A program made the position numbers and the translations under genes. A model generated the notes under the pieces. It was given only the letters and a program-made list of their open reading frames with translations. It ran no database searches and was not told where the DNA came from. Below, in pieces: positions 51,735 to 61,465 of a stretch of DNA of 61,536 bases. The stretch's first letter is position 1; every line of letters starts with the position of its first letter. This DNA is from Sphingomonadaceae bacterium (lineage in GTDB: Bacteria > Pseudomonadota > Alphaproteobacteria > Sphingomonadales > Sphingomonadaceae): positions 1-61,536 of the forward strand of contig JANYGB010000048.1 in assembly GCA_025359445.1 (NCBI GenBank), read 5' to 3'.

Positions 51735-53975
51735 ATGCGCCTGCTTTGCCTCCTCGCCGCCGCTTCGTGCCTTGTCGCCCTGCCAGCCCGCGCCGACGAA
51801 CCGCCGGTGACCGCCGCCATCCCGCAAGCCGCAATGCCGCTCACCATCGAGCGGGTCTTCGCCAGCCCTAGCCTTAACGGTGCGGTGCCGCGCGGGGTCA
51901 AGCTGTCGCCCGATGGGCGCTGGCTGACCGTGCTGCGCGCGCGGGCCGATGACCGCGAACGGTACGACTTGTGGGGTTTCGACCGGAAGAGCGGCAAATG
52001 GTCGATGCTGGTCGATTCCAAGGCGCTGGGATCGGGCAAGGAATTGTCCGAAGCCGAGAAGATGCAGCGCGAGCGCCAGCGGATTGGCGATCTGAAAGGC
52101 GTGGTTTCCTATGACTGGACCGCCGACAGCAGCGCTATCCTGGTCCCGCTCGATGGCGATCTGTTCCTCGTCCACCTCGGCGGCAAGACCGAGCGGCTGA
52201 CCCAGACCAGCGAGGCCGAGCTCAACCCGGCGCTCAGCCCGAAGAGCACTTACGTCTCGTTCGTGCGCGGGCAGCGGCTGTGGGCGGGCAAGGTCGGCGC
52301 GGAGGCGGCACCGATCACCCCGGCTGTAACCTCCGACACAGTCCATTGGGGCGAGGCTGAATTCGTCGCGCAGGAGGAAATGGCGCGTCAGGCCGGCTAT
52401 TGGTGGGCGCCCGATGACAGCCGCATCGCGGTCGAGCGGTTCGACGATGCCCCCGTTGGGATCGTCACCCGCACCGCGATCGGCGCGGAGAGCACCAAAA
52501 CCTTCCAGCAGCGCTACCCGGTGGCGGGCTCGGCCAACGCTCTGGTCTCGCTCCATGTGATGAAACCTGACGGCTCGGGCGCGGTCAAAGTCGATTTCGG
52601 CCCTGATCCCGATATCTACCTCGCCCGGGCCGACTGGGCCCCGGACGGCAAGACGCTTTACGTCCAGCGCGAGAACCGTGCGCAAAGCAAGCTCGATATG
52701 CTTAGCGTCGATCCGGCGACGGGCGCGGCCACGGTGCTCTTCACCGAGCAGGCAGCGCCGGGCAGCTGGATCAACCTCACCGACAACTACCGCTTCCTCA
52801 AGGATGGCAGCCTGATCTGGTGGTCCGAGCGTGACGGCTTCGGGCATCTGTACCGTTACAAAGGCGGCCAGTGGCAGCAGCTGACTAAAGGCGATTGGGT
52901 GGTGACCGCGCTCGCCGGGGTCGATGAAAAGGCCGGGCGGGTCTATTTCACCGCGACAAGGGACGATGTCCTGGCACCGCAGGTTTATGTGCTCGATCTC
53001 GCGCACCCGGGCACGCCCAAATTGCTGACCGAGCCGGGCTATGCGCACGCGGCGAGCATGGACAAGGCCGGGCAGACTTTGCTGATCAGCCGCTCCTCAC
53101 CCAGCCAGCCGCCGCAAGTCTATGCTGCCGATGGCGCGGGCAAACGGATCGCCTGGGTCGAGGAAAACAAGCTAGAGGCCTCGCATCCCTACAAGCCCTT
53201 CCTGGCAACTCACCGCGCGACCACTTTCGGCACGATCAAAGCCGCCGACGGCACCGAACTGCACTGGAAGATGATTACCCCCGTCATGGAGCCGGGCAAA
53301 CGTTACCCGGTGTTCTTCGAGCATTACGGCGGCCCGCACGCGCAGACTGTCACCCGCGGCTGGGCTGGCGGCCTTTCGCAGGCGATCGTCGCGCGCGGTT
53401 ACATCTATTTTGAGATCGACAACCGCGGCAGCGCCAACCGCGGGGTCAAATTCGAATCCGCACTCAACCGCGCGATGGGTTCGGTCGAGGTCGAGGACCA
53501 GAAGGCGGGCGCGCTGTTCCTCAAGGGGCTGCCTTATATCGATGGCAAGCGCATCGCGATCTATGGCTGGTCTTACGGCGGCTATTTGACGCTAAAGATG
53601 CTCGAGGGTGACCCGGATCTCTACGCCGCCGGGATTGCCGGGGCGCCGGTGACCAAGTGGGAGCTGTACGATACCCATTACACCGAGCGCTACCTCGGCG
53701 ATCCTAACAAGGAACCGCAGGTCTATGCCGCGTCCAACGCGCTGGGCGATGCCGCCAAGATCAGCGACCCGCTACTGCTGATCCACGGCATGGCCGATGA
53801 CAACGTGGTATTCGAAAACAGCTCGATGCTGATTGCCAAGCTGCAGGCAGAGGCGGTGCCGTTCCAGATGATGCTTTACCCCGGCTACACGCACCGCGTC
53901 TCCGGCCCGAAGATCGGGGTGCACGTATGGGAGACGATCTTCGCGTTTCTGGACAAGGCGATGCCGGCGAATTGA
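51735..53975 (+). CDS. Dipeptidyl peptidase IV-like S9 family peptidase
   Basis: A 746-residue exported serine peptidase. Signal peptide LLCLLAAASCLVALPARA, then a beta-propeller with the N-terminus-binding double Glu (FVAQEEMARQAGYWWAPDD) and an alpha/beta-hydrolase domain. The triad is S613 (YGWSYGGY), D688 (HGMADDNV) and H720 (YPGYTHR). It removes X-Pro or X-Ala dipeptides in the periplasm; RFDDAPVGI is typical. Monocistronic, beginning right after the rplS terminator. Confidence 0.93.
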   Translation: MRLLCLLAAASCLVALPARADEPPVTAAIPQAAMPLTIERVFASPSLNGAVPRGVKLSPDGRWLTVLRARADDRERYDLWGFDRKSGKWSMLVDSKALGSGKELSEAEKMQRERQRIGDLKGVVSYDWTADSSAILVPLDGDLFLVHLGGKTERLTQTSEAELNPALSPKSTYVSFVRGQRLWAGKVGAEAAPITPAVTSDTVHWGEAEFVAQEEMARQAGYWWAPDDSRIAVERFDDAPVGIVTRTAIGAESTKTFQQRYPVAGSANALVSLHVMKPDGSGAVKVDFGPDPDIYLARADWAPDGKTLYVQRENRAQSKLDMLSVDPATGAATVLFTEQAAPGSWINLTDNYRFLKDGSLIWWSERDGFGHLYRYKGGQWQQLTKGDWVVTALAGVDEKAGRVYFTATRDDVLAPQVYVLDLAHPGTPKLLTEPGYAHAASMDKAGQTLLISRSSPSQPPQVYAADGAGKRIAWVEENKLEASHPYKPFLATHRATTFGTIKAADGTELHWKMITPVMEPGKRYPVFFEHYGGPHAQTVTRGWAGGLSQAIVARGYIYFEIDNRGSANRGVKFESALNRAMGSVEVEDQKAGALFLKGLPYIDGKRIAIYGWSYGGYLTLKMLEGDPDLYAAGIAGAPVTKWELYDTHYTERYLGDPNKEPQVYAASNALGDAAKISDPLLLIHGMADDNVVFENSSMLIAKLQAEAVPFQMMLYPGYTHRVSGPKIGVHVWETIFAFLDKAMPAN

Positions 53976-54067
53976 GCCTGGGTTGGTTTTTCGCAGAGGC
54001 CATGATACGTCGGTGTTAGAGGCCGCAAAGGCCCGGTTGCGGTTTGGCATTTATTGGGGGGTATCCA

Positions 54068-55432
54068 ATGACCGAAACCGTTGCGGCAGCGCATGCCGTC
54101 CATATTGCACCCGTGCGCGGGCGGGATCGGATCGAAGTGCTCGATGTCGTGCGCGGTATCGCGATCCTTGGCATTTTCTACATGAACATCCCCTTCATGG
54201 CGGGACCCGTCTTTGGCGCCTTGTTCGGCGATTTTCGCGCGATGGGCTGGACCCCGGCGGACCAGGCGACCTGGGTGTTTGTCAACACGGTCCTCGACGG
54301 GACCCAGCGCGGTTTGCTTGAATTTCTGTTTGGCGCAGGATTGATGGTTACCGCGGCGCGCGCGATGCAACCCGACGGGCCAGTGGCCATCGCCGACCTG
54401 TATATCCGCCGCAACCTGTGGCTGCTCGCGTTCGGGCTGTTCGATATCTTTGTGCTCTTGTGGCCGGGCGATATTCTGCACATTTATGCGCTGTGCGCGC
54501 TGGCGCTGTTTCCGTTTCGCAAACTGTCGCTGCGGTGGTTGATCCCCCTCGGGCTGATCTTTTCGGTGTTCACCGCGATAATGGGCGGGGGCGAATATGC
54601 CGGGCGGATCGAGTTGAAACAAAGCCATGCGGCCGCCATCGCCAAGCAACAGGCGGGGCAGCCGTTGACCAAGGATGACAGCAAGGCAATCGCTGATTGG
54701 CACAAGCTGGAACAGCGCATCGCTGGCGTTCCCGATGAAGAGATCAAACCGCAAATTGCTGCCGAGACGAAAGCACGGAACGGGACTTTCGTGGAATACG
54801 CCGGGATGATGTGGTCGGCTTATCTGTTCATCTATAGTCAGAACGCATTGCTGTTCGGCGTGATGGAAGCGTTCTGCGCGATGCTGCTGGGCATCGCTTT
54901 GTGGAAGGTCGGCTTCATCCAGGGCAAGCGCAGCACACGCGAATACGTGATGGCTATGCTGATCGCATATGCGCTGGGGATGGTCGCGCGTTACCTTGGC
55001 TGCATGGAGCGTCTGGCCTTCATGCCGCAGCCCAAGACGATCTGGATGACCAGCGAACCGGCGCGCCTGCTGGTCAGCTTGGGGCACCTCGCGGCGATCA
55101 ACCTGCTGGTCCGCAGCGCGCGCAGTAACTGGCTGGTGCGGCCGTTCCGCGCAGCAGGGCAAATGGCTTTTTCGCTCTATTTCCTCGAGCAGATCATCGG
55201 CATATTCGTGATTTTCTCGCCGCTGGGCCTGCACCTGCCCGGAGCGCAGGGCTGGGCGCACTTGGCGCTGCAAGCGAGCGTGGTCATCGCCTTGCTGCTG
55301 GTCTTCGCCAATGTGTGGATGCGCTTCTTCGTTTCGGGGCCGCTTGAGTGGCTGTGGCGCAGCCTTTCTTACGGTCAACGCCAGCCGTTTCGCCGGGTGG
55401 GCAACATGGCTACGCCGGTCCTCGCCACTTGA
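54068..55432 (+). CDS. DUF418 family membrane protein
   Basis: A 454-residue multi-helix protein; a run of six G precedes ATG 54068. RIEVLDVVRGIAILGIFYMN at the N-terminus and FEFLFGAGL-like LEFLFGAGLMVTAARAM are typical of the DUF418/DUF1624 membrane family related to acyltransferase-like proteins. The C-terminal AAGQMAFSLYFLEQIIGIF and GPLEWLWRSLSYGQRQPF complete the DUF418 signature. A long periplasmic-like loop (about 180-250) lies mid-protein. Function unknown. Confidence 0.85.
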   Translation: MTETVAAAHAVHIAPVRGRDRIEVLDVVRGIAILGIFYMNIPFMAGPVFGALFGDFRAMGWTPADQATWVFVNTVLDGTQRGLLEFLFGAGLMVTAARAMQPDGPVAIADLYIRRNLWLLAFGLFDIFVLLWPGDILHIYALCALALFPFRKLSLRWLIPLGLIFSVFTAIMGGGEYAGRIELKQSHAAAIAKQQAGQPLTKDDSKAIADWHKLEQRIAGVPDEEIKPQIAAETKARNGTFVEYAGMMWSAYLFIYSQNALLFGVMEAFCAMLLGIALWKVGFIQGKRSTREYVMAMLIAYALGMVARYLGCMERLAFMPQPKTIWMTSEPARLLVSLGHLAAINLLVRSARSNWLVRPFRAAGQMAFSLYFLEQIIGIFVIFSPLGLHLPGAQGWAHLALQASVVIALLLVFANVWMRFFVSGPLEWLWRSLSYGQRQPFRRVGNMATPVLAT

Positions 55433-55503
55433 CCCGCTTCGCCGATTGACATCGCCCGTTCCGGCCCCGAAGGCCGCTCCCGTTGCAATGCAAGGATGAG
55501 AGC

Positions 55504-56529
55504 ATGGGTTACCGGGTAGTGGTCGTCGGCGCGACGGGGAATGTCGGGCGCGAAATGCTCACTGTGCTGGCTGAGCGCGAATTTCCGATCGACGAGATCG
55601 CCGCGGTCGCCTCTTCGCGCTCAACCGGCGACGAGATTCATTTCGGTGACACCGACCGGCTGCTCAAGGTCAAGAACATCGAGCATTTCGATTTCACTGG
55701 CTGGGACATTGCGCTGTTTTCGGCCGGGTCGGAAGTCGCCAAGACCTACGGCCCGATTGCAGCCGCAGCGGGCTGCGTGGTGATTGACAACAGCTCGTAC
55801 TGGCGGATGGACCCCGACGTGCCGCTGATTGTGCCCGAGGTGAACCCCGATGCGATCGACGGCTACAAGGCCAAGATGATTATCGCCAACCCCAATTGCT
55901 CGACCGCGCAAATGGTCGTGGCACTCAAGCCGCTGCATGATGCGGCAACGATCAAGCGCGTGGTGGTGGCGACTTACCAGTCGGTTTCGGGTGCGGGCAA
56001 GGACGGGATGGACGAACTGTTCCAGCAAAGCCGTGCGATCTTCGTGGGCGATCCGGTCGAGCCCAAGCGCTTCACCCGCCAGATCGCCTTCAACGTCATC
56101 CCGCATATCGACGATTTCCTTGATGATGGCTCGACCAAGGAAGAGTGGAAGATGGTGGTCGAAACCAAGAAGATCATGGGCGCCAAGATCAAGGTCAGCG
56201 CCACTTGCGTGCGGGTGCCGGTGTTCGTCGGCCATTCCGAAGCGATCAATCTGGAATTCGAGCGTGAGATTTCAGCCAAGCAAGCTCAATCCATCTTGCG
56301 CGAAGCCCCCGGGGTGATGCTGGTCGATAAGCGCGAGGACGGCGGCTACGTCACCCCGATTGAGTGCGTTGGCGACGGCGCGACTTACGTCAGCCGCGTG
56401 CGCGAGGACCCGACTGTCGATAACGGGTTGTCGCTGTGGTGCGTGTCGGACAATTTGCGCAAGGGTGCGGCGCTTAACGCGGTGCAGATCGCTGAGCTCT
56501 TGGGACGGCGGCATTTGAAGAAGGGGTGA
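55504..56529 (+). CDS. asd: Aspartate-semialdehyde dehydrogenase
   Basis: A 341-residue NADPH enzyme on the route to lysine, threonine and diaminopimelate. VVVGATGNVGREML (NADP fold), catalytic C132 (IIANPNCSTAQMV), SVSGAGKDGMDELF and CVRVPVFVGHSEAIN. ATG 55504 gives the normal N-terminus. The stop overlaps the next gene (GTGA). Confidence 0.96.
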   Translation: MGYRVVVVGATGNVGREMLTVLAEREFPIDEIAAVASSRSTGDEIHFGDTDRLLKVKNIEHFDFTGWDIALFSAGSEVAKTYGPIAAAAGCVVIDNSSYWRMDPDVPLIVPEVNPDAIDGYKAKMIIANPNCSTAQMVVALKPLHDAATIKRVVVATYQSVSGAGKDGMDELFQQSRAIFVGDPVEPKRFTRQIAFNVIPHIDDFLDDGSTKEEWKMVVETKKIMGAKIKVSATCVRVPVFVGHSEAINLEFEREISAKQAQSILREAPGVMLVDKREDGGYVTPIECVGDGATYVSRVREDPTVDNGLSLWCVSDNLRKGAALNAVQIAELLGRRHLKKG

Positions 56530-57155
56530 GCGGCTTGGAAAAGTTGCCGGCTGTTCAGCGCTGGTTGCTTGGGGCAATAGCGCTGGGTGTGCCAGCGAGC
56601 GCAATCGGCGCGCTATACCCTTCCAACACGTGGCTTCAGGTCGGTCCTGTCGCGCTGCTCTTGCCGCTAGCAGTGGTTGCCTTGCGACGATGGCCGCTCA
56701 GCAACGCCGCTGCAGCCTGCATTGCCTGCTTTGTGGTGTTTCATCTGATCGCCGCTCGCTGGTCTTACAGCTTCGTGCCCTACGACGATTGGCTCAGGAC
56801 TATGGGGATCGGCGGCTTCGACGCGAGCGCAGGCTTCAAGCGCAACATGTTCGACCGGCTGGTCCATTTCGCTTTCGGCTTGCTGGCAATTCTCCCGTTC
56901 TGCGAAATAGCCTCGCGCTATGGCAGGCTCTCCCCGCGCCAGGCCTTGGTCGGTGCGCTCCTGTTCGTGCTCGCAGCCGGCGGGCTCTACGAGATCTTCG
57001 AATGGTCGCTGACCATGGCACTCGCCCCGGCCGATGCCGGAGCCTACAACGGCGAGCAAGGCGACATGTTCGATAGCCAGAAGGACATGGCGGTTGCCGC
57101 CGTTGGCGCCTTACTGGCCGTTCCCCTGCAGCTGTGGCGTTGGCGGCGTGGTTAG
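56526..57155 (+). CDS. DUF2238 (YjdF-like) membrane protein
   Basis: A 209-residue protein with about six helices. The DUF2238 pattern is clear: VFHLIAARWSYSFVPYDDWL, KRNMFDRLVHFAFGLLAILP, FVLAAGGLYEIFEWSLTM and GDMFDSQKDMAVAAVGALLA. The conserved acidic residues (Glu in YEIFEW, Asp in QGDMFDSQKDM) lie near membrane faces. Function unknown; E. coli YjdF is the namesake. GTG overlaps the asd stop. Confidence 0.85.
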   Translation: MSGLEKLPAVQRWLLGAIALGVPASAIGALYPSNTWLQVGPVALLLPLAVVALRRWPLSNAAAACIACFVVFHLIAARWSYSFVPYDDWLRTMGIGGFDASAGFKRNMFDRLVHFAFGLLAILPFCEIASRYGRLSPRQALVGALLFVLAAGGLYEIFEWSLTMALAPADAGAYNGEQGDMFDSQKDMAVAAVGALLAVPLQLWRWRRG

Positions 57156-57723
57156 CCAGCCGGCCCTTCGCCACATTTTCGGCCGTTTCTGGCGGGCGAT
57201 TGCGGCAGATCGGGTGGAAGACGTTCTCCAAACGCCGGGACCAAGTAGCGCCGGTCGTTATCACCGGCCGGGCGAACCAGCGCTCTACATCACCCCCGAG
57301 TCCGACTGGGCAACCATTTCGATCGGTCGCTATCTGCTGGCGGACGGAATCGAACGGGTAGTCGTGCCGCTCGAACTCGATCGTGCACAGGTCTTTGACC
57401 AGCGCGATCCATCGGCCTGTGCTATGCTGGGGATCGACCCCGCGCAATCGCAAGTGCGCTGGAACGACGAACTCGACGCCGGGCGCGAACCGCCGTCGTG
57501 GTGCGCCTCGGACGCCGCTCGGGCTGCAGGCGCGCAGGGCATCATCGACGTTTCGCGCGGGATAGAAGGCGGCTGGCACGTCTGCCTTTTCGAATGGAAT
57601 GTAGTTGGAGCCCCGCAAGTTTGGGTGGTGGGCGACCCCAAACCTTGCGTTTACTGGCCCGCCCGCGACCGCTGGCCTGCCCCGGCGGGGTGGACGCTTC
57701 CCCAGCATCTCAACCGGCGCTAA
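57148..57723 (+). CDS. RES domain protein (possible NAD+-degrading toxin-like fold)
   Basis: A 191-residue protein from GTG 57148, overlapping the DUF2238 gene by 8 nt. [23 protein letters not shown] (R37 and Y47, ten apart as in RES toxins) and a later [18 protein letters not shown] identify the RES domain. The stretch that normally carries the catalytic Glu reads [11 protein letters not shown], with no Glu. No Xre/MbcA-type antitoxin is adjacent. It may be a non-toxic or altered RES enzyme. Confidence 0.72.
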   Translation: MVSQPALRHIFGRFWRAIAADRVEDVLQTPGPSSAGRYHRPGEPALYITPESDWATISIGRYLLADGIERVVVPLELDRAQVFDQRDPSACAMLGIDPAQSQVRWNDELDAGREPPSWCASDAARAAGAQGIIDVSRGIEGGWHVCLFEWNVVGAPQVWVVGDPKPCVYWPARDRWPAPAGWTLPQHLNRR

Positions 57724-57752
57724 GCTGGCGTCAGGCAACAAGGAACTACTCC

Positions 57753-58517
57753 ATGCGCTACGAAGTCACCGGCACCACGATGCAGACCGTTTCGATCGAT
57801 CTGGCGCAAGGGGAATCGCTTTACAGCCAGACCGCCAGCATGGCGTGGATGAGCCCATCGATCCGGATGGATACGCACACTGGCGGAGGGATCTTTGCCG
57901 GGCTCAAACGGGCAATGGGCGGCGGCGGACTGTTCATCACCGAATTCACCGCCGAGGGTGCGGGCAATATTGCCTTCGCGCCGCGGTTCCCGGGGCAGAT
58001 CGTGCCGGTTACGCTGGGGCCAGGCCAGAAACTGGTGTGCCGCAAGGAAACCTTCCTCTGCGCTGAAAAGACCGTCGAACTCGACATTACTTTCCAGCAA
58101 CGCCTCGGAGCGGGGTTCTTTGCCGGCGAAGGCTTTATCCTCCAGACTGTCACCGGGCCAGGCACGGTGTTCCTCGACCTGTCGGGCGAAGTGGTCGAGA
58201 AAACGCTGGCACCGGGCGAACAGTTGCTGGTCCACGCCGGGCATGTCGGAATGCAGGAGCCGTCGGTCGATATCGACATCAAGATGATGCGCGGATTCCG
58301 CAACGTCCTGTTTGGCGGCGAGGGGCTGTTCATCGCCACGCTGACCGGGCCGGGCAAAATCTGGCTGCAGTCGATGCCGATCATGAATCTGGCGGAAGAG
58401 ATCGGGCGCTATCTGCCGCTGGGCAATGGCGAACGCGGCGGCGGATCAATGCTGCGTGCTGGGGCCGGGGCGGCAGTGGTCGGCGGAATCCTCGGCTCGA
58501 TGATAGGCGAGAGCTGA
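57753..58517 (+). CDS. AIM24 family (TIGR00266) protein
   Basis: A 254-residue beta-rich protein. AAGGA lies 9 nt before ATG 57753. [60 protein letters not shown] and [20 protein letters not shown] are the family pattern; [17 protein letters not shown] and a Gly/Ala-rich C-terminus that could be a membrane-active tail follow. The family is widespread and named after a yeast mitochondrial inner-membrane protein; bacterial function is unknown. Confidence 0.88.
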   Translation: MRYEVTGTTMQTVSIDLAQGESLYSQTASMAWMSPSIRMDTHTGGGIFAGLKRAMGGGGLFITEFTAEGAGNIAFAPRFPGQIVPVTLGPGQKLVCRKETFLCAEKTVELDITFQQRLGAGFFAGEGFILQTVTGPGTVFLDLSGEVVEKTLAPGEQLLVHAGHVGMQEPSVDIDIKMMRGFRNVLFGGEGLFIATLTGPGKIWLQSMPIMNLAEEIGRYLPLGNGERGGGSMLRAGAGAAVVGGILGSMIGES

Positions 58518-58519
58518 GC

Positions 58520-59272
58520 GTGGAGTTTTATCGCGGCTTTGATGGGGCCGAATTGGCACTGCACCGGATGGGGCCAAACGAAGGCAACGCCCGCCCGCTG
58601 GTGCTGCTTCACGGGCTATTTTCCAGCGCCGAAATGAACTGGATCAAGTGGGGCCACGCTGCCGTGCTGGCTAATGCTGGGTTCGAGGTGTTGATGCCCG
58701 ACTTGCGCGGGCATGGTGAGAGTCCCGCACCGCACGTTTCGGCGGCTTATCCGCCCGATGTACTGGCGCTCGATCTGGCGGAATTGATCGCGCACCTTGG
58801 TTTGACCGAATACGACCTGTGCGGGTTCTCGCTCGGCGCGCGGACCAGCGTGCGCGGGGTGATCGGCGGATTGACTCCCCGGCGATTGGCATTGGGCGGG
58901 ATGGGGCTTGAAGGCCTCGCCGGCGGGACTGGGCGGGGTGCATTCTTCGTCGATGCGATCGACCGGTTCGAAGCAGTCAAGCACGGCGATCCTGCCTATT
59001 TCGCGGTGCAGTTCATGAAGAGCATGAAGGTTGACCGGGTCGCGGCGCGGCTGCTGCTGGGCGCAATGGCCGATACCGAGCCGGCGCTGCTCGCCAAGGT
59101 CACGATGCCAACGCTGGTCGTGTGCGGCGATCAGGATCGCGACAATGGCTCACCGTACGCGCTGGTCGCGGCGTTGCCGGACGCTGAACTGGCGGTCATT
59201 CCCGGCACCCACATGAGCTGTGTGACGAAGCCCGATCTGGGCATCGCAATCCGGGATTTTCTGCTGCGTTAG
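58520..59272 (+). CDS. Alpha/beta hydrolase
   Basis: A 250-residue alpha/beta-hydrolase from GTG 58520, two bases after the AIM24 stop. Oxyanion region VLLHGLFSSAEMN, nucleophile elbow S104 (CGFSLGA), acid in VVCGDQDRDNGSP (D204 or D206) and H231 (IPGTHMS). It is close to the esterase/haloperoxidase-like group; substrate unknown. Close spacing suggests an operon with AIM24. It converges on amn with a one-base gap. Confidence 0.88.
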   Translation: MEFYRGFDGAELALHRMGPNEGNARPLVLLHGLFSSAEMNWIKWGHAAVLANAGFEVLMPDLRGHGESPAPHVSAAYPPDVLALDLAELIAHLGLTEYDLCGFSLGARTSVRGVIGGLTPRRLALGGMGLEGLAGGTGRGAFFVDAIDRFEAVKHGDPAYFAVQFMKSMKVDRVAARLLLGAMADTEPALLAKVTMPTLVVCGDQDRDNGSPYALVAALPDAELAVIPGTHMSCVTKPDLGIAIRDFLLR

Positions 59273-59273
59273 C

Positions 59274-60707
59274 TTACCGGAACGGCGGTTCGTGGAAGGC
59301 GCGCAGCTTGCGGCTATGGAGCCGGGCCCCCTCGGCGCGGAGCAGGTTGCACGCGGTGATGCCGATCAGCAGATGCGATGCGATGGCTTCCTCGTAAAAG
59401 CGGTTGGCCTGGCCCGGCAGCTTGATCTCGCCGTGAAGCGGCTTGTCCGAGACGCACAGCAGCGTGCCATAGGGAACGCGGAAGCGGTAACCCTGCGCCG
59501 CAATTGTTGCGCTCTCCATGTCGATCCCGATCGCCCGGCTGAGGCTGAGCCGTTGCGAGCTGTGGGTATAGCGCAGTTCCCAATTGCGATCATCGGTGGT
59601 GGCAACGGTGCCGGTGCGCATCCGCTTTTTGAGGTTGGCGCCAACATCGCCGCTGACCATCTCGGCCGCTTGCGCCAGCGCGATCTGCACTTCGGCGATC
59701 GCCGGGATCGGGATTTCGGGCGGCAGCACCGTGTCGAGCACATTGTCATCGCGCAGGTAAGCGTGGGCGAGCACATAGTCGCCGATCCGCTGGGTATCGC
59801 GCAGGCCGCCGCAGTGCCCGATCATCAGCCAGGCTTCGGGGCGCAGGACCGCGAGGTGGTCGCAGATCGTCTTGGCATTGCTCGGGCCGACCCCGATGTT
59901 GACCAGCGTAATCCCTGAATTATCCGGACGGATCATATGATAGGCCGGCATCTGGTGCCGCCGCCAGGCGGTATCGGACAGCTTGCTGCGCGCGTCCGTG
60001 GTCTTGGTGGTCAGTTCGAGCCCGCCTGCGCCGGTCAGCGCTGCAAATTCCTCGCCGCCCAGCTGCATCCCGGCCCAATCGACGAATTCATCGACATAAC
60101 GGTGATAGTTGGTGAACAGGATGAACCGCTGGAAATCCTCGATCCGGGTGCCGGTGTAGTGCGCCAGCCGGGCGAGGCTGAAATCGGTGCGCAGTGCATC
60201 GAACAGCGCGAGCGGGTGGCTGCCGTCGTCCGAGGATATGTCCACCCCGTCGGCCAGCTCATCGCCGATAAGCGCGAGTTCGGTTGTGGGGAAATGCCGC
60301 GCAATCTCTTGCGGGCTGATTGCGCCAAGACCGGAGTTGGCGTCGATTACATAGGGAAACGGGATTTCCTGAGCGGAGCGCCCAACCTCGATTTCGATAG
60401 TGTAGTCTTCGCTCAGCAGGCCGAGCTGTTCGGTCAGGTAATCGGTGAACAACGCCGGGCGCGTGACCGTGGTGGCAAAGCTGCCGGGATGCGCCAGCCG
60501 CCCGAACGCGCGGGTGTAGTTGTTGGCGGTTTGCTCACCGGCATAATGCACCCGCACTTCGGGATAGCACCAGGCCCGGGTTTCACGGCGATCGGCGGGG
60601 GGCAGGGTTCCGTGGGCTGCAAAGGCGGCAATGTCGGCTTGCAGGGTCGCCACGGCGAGGTCGTAAACGCGGACCAATTCCGCGATGTGCTTTTCTGTCA
60701 TCTTCAT
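59274..60707 (-). CDS. amn: AMP nucleosidase
   Basis: A 477-residue enzyme hydrolysing AMP to adenine and ribose-5-phosphate. The N-terminal AMP_N domain has RPALFTDYLTEQLGLLSEDY; the catalytic phosphorylase-like part has TLVNIGVGPSNAKTICDHLA, WLMIGHCGGLRDTQRIGDYV and AIGIDMESATIAAQGYRFRV, then TLLCVSDKPLHGEIKLPGQA. ATG 60707 is taken as start; a second ATG two codons in is possible. Length matches E. coli Amn. Confidence 0.95.
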   Translation of the reverse strand: MKMTEKHIAELVRVYDLAVATLQADIAAFAAHGTLPPADRRETRAWCYPEVRVHYAGEQTANNYTRAFGRLAHPGSFATTVTRPALFTDYLTEQLGLLSEDYTIEIEVGRSAQEIPFPYVIDANSGLGAISPQEIARHFPTTELALIGDELADGVDISSDDGSHPLALFDALRTDFSLARLAHYTGTRIEDFQRFILFTNYHRYVDEFVDWAGMQLGGEEFAALTGAGGLELTTKTTDARSKLSDTAWRRHQMPAYHMIRPDNSGITLVNIGVGPSNAKTICDHLAVLRPEAWLMIGHCGGLRDTQRIGDYVLAHAYLRDDNVLDTVLPPEIPIPAIAEVQIALAQAAEMVSGDVGANLKKRMRTGTVATTDDRNWELRYTHSSQRLSLSRAIGIDMESATIAAQGYRFRVPYGTLLCVSDKPLHGEIKLPGQANRFYEEAIASHLLIGITACNLLRAEGARLHSRKLRAFHEPPFR

Positions 60708-60763
60708 CGCGGGCTTATAGCCGCGAAACGGTGACGTTTCAATTGCAGCCCCAAACCACCAAC

Positions 60764-60790
60764 GAAAAGGGGGCGCCGAAGCACCCCCTT
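60764..60790 (-). terminator. Rho-independent terminator after rplI
   Basis: On the minus strand AAGGGGGTGC pairs with GCGCCCCCTT (one G-T) around a TTCG loop, followed by TTTTCG. It lies about 27 nt after the rplI stop. Confidence 0.8.
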
Positions 60791-60816
60791 GGACGTTTCG
60801 GCGGAGGCCGGAAGGC

Positions 60817-61452
60817 TCAGCCTTCGGCTTCGTCTTCCGCTGCATCGGCATCAGCTTCGGCGGCCGGGGCTTGATCGGCGCGAGCCAATTCGTCCTCGGT
60901 CATTTCGCCGCCGCCGCCTTCGAAGTCAGACACAGCATCGGCTGCGGCTTCGTCTTCGAACATGGCCTTGAGCACGTCGACGCCGCCAGCTTGCTGCTCG
61001 GCTTCGTCAGGCGAGCGCGCGACGTTGACCTTGACGGTCACCACCACTTCAGGGTGCAGCGTAACCTTGACCTCGGTCACGCCAATCGTCTTGATCGGGC
61101 GTTCGAGCACGACCATCGATTTCGCGATGCCCGCGCCATCGGCGTTGAGCGCATCGACAATGTCGCGCACCGAAACCGAACCGTAGAGTTGCCCGGCGTT
61201 CGACGAGGCGCGGATCAGCACCACCGACTTGCCAGCGACATTGGCCGAATGGGTTTCAGCTTCGCCGCGGCGCGAAGCGTTGTCGGCTTCGATTTTGCCG
61301 CGATTGGCTTCGAACACCTTCTTGTTGGCGGCATTGGCGCGCAGCGCCTTTTTGCCGGGCAACAGGAAGTTGCGGGCGTAGCCGTCCTTGACCGTGACGA
61401 TATCGCCGATCGTGCCAAGCTTCTCGATACGTTCGAGGAGGATGATATCCAT
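60817..61452 (-). CDS. rplI: 50S ribosomal protein L9 with acidic C-terminal extension
   Basis: A 211-residue protein; L9 is usually about 149. MDIILLERIEKLGTIGDIVT, VKDGYARNFLLPGKKALRAN and the C-terminal domain with GQLYGSVSVRDIVDAL are ordinary. After about residue 150 an acidic Ala/Glu/Asp tail (VLKAMFEDEAAADAV, then AEADADAAEDEAEG) is added. GGGGAG lies 7 nt before ATG 61452. It follows rpsR on the same strand (rpsR-rplI order). Confidence 0.95.
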   Translation of the reverse strand: MDIILLERIEKLGTIGDIVTVKDGYARNFLLPGKKALRANAANKKVFEANRGKIEADNASRRGEAETHSANVAGKSVVLIRASSNAGQLYGSVSVRDIVDALNADGAGIAKSMVVLERPIKTIGVTEVKVTLHPEVVVTVKVNVARSPDEAEQQAGGVDVLKAMFEDEAAADAVSDFEGGGGEMTEDELARADQAPAAEADADAAEDEAEG

Positions 61453-61465
61453 GTGTTAGCTCCCC

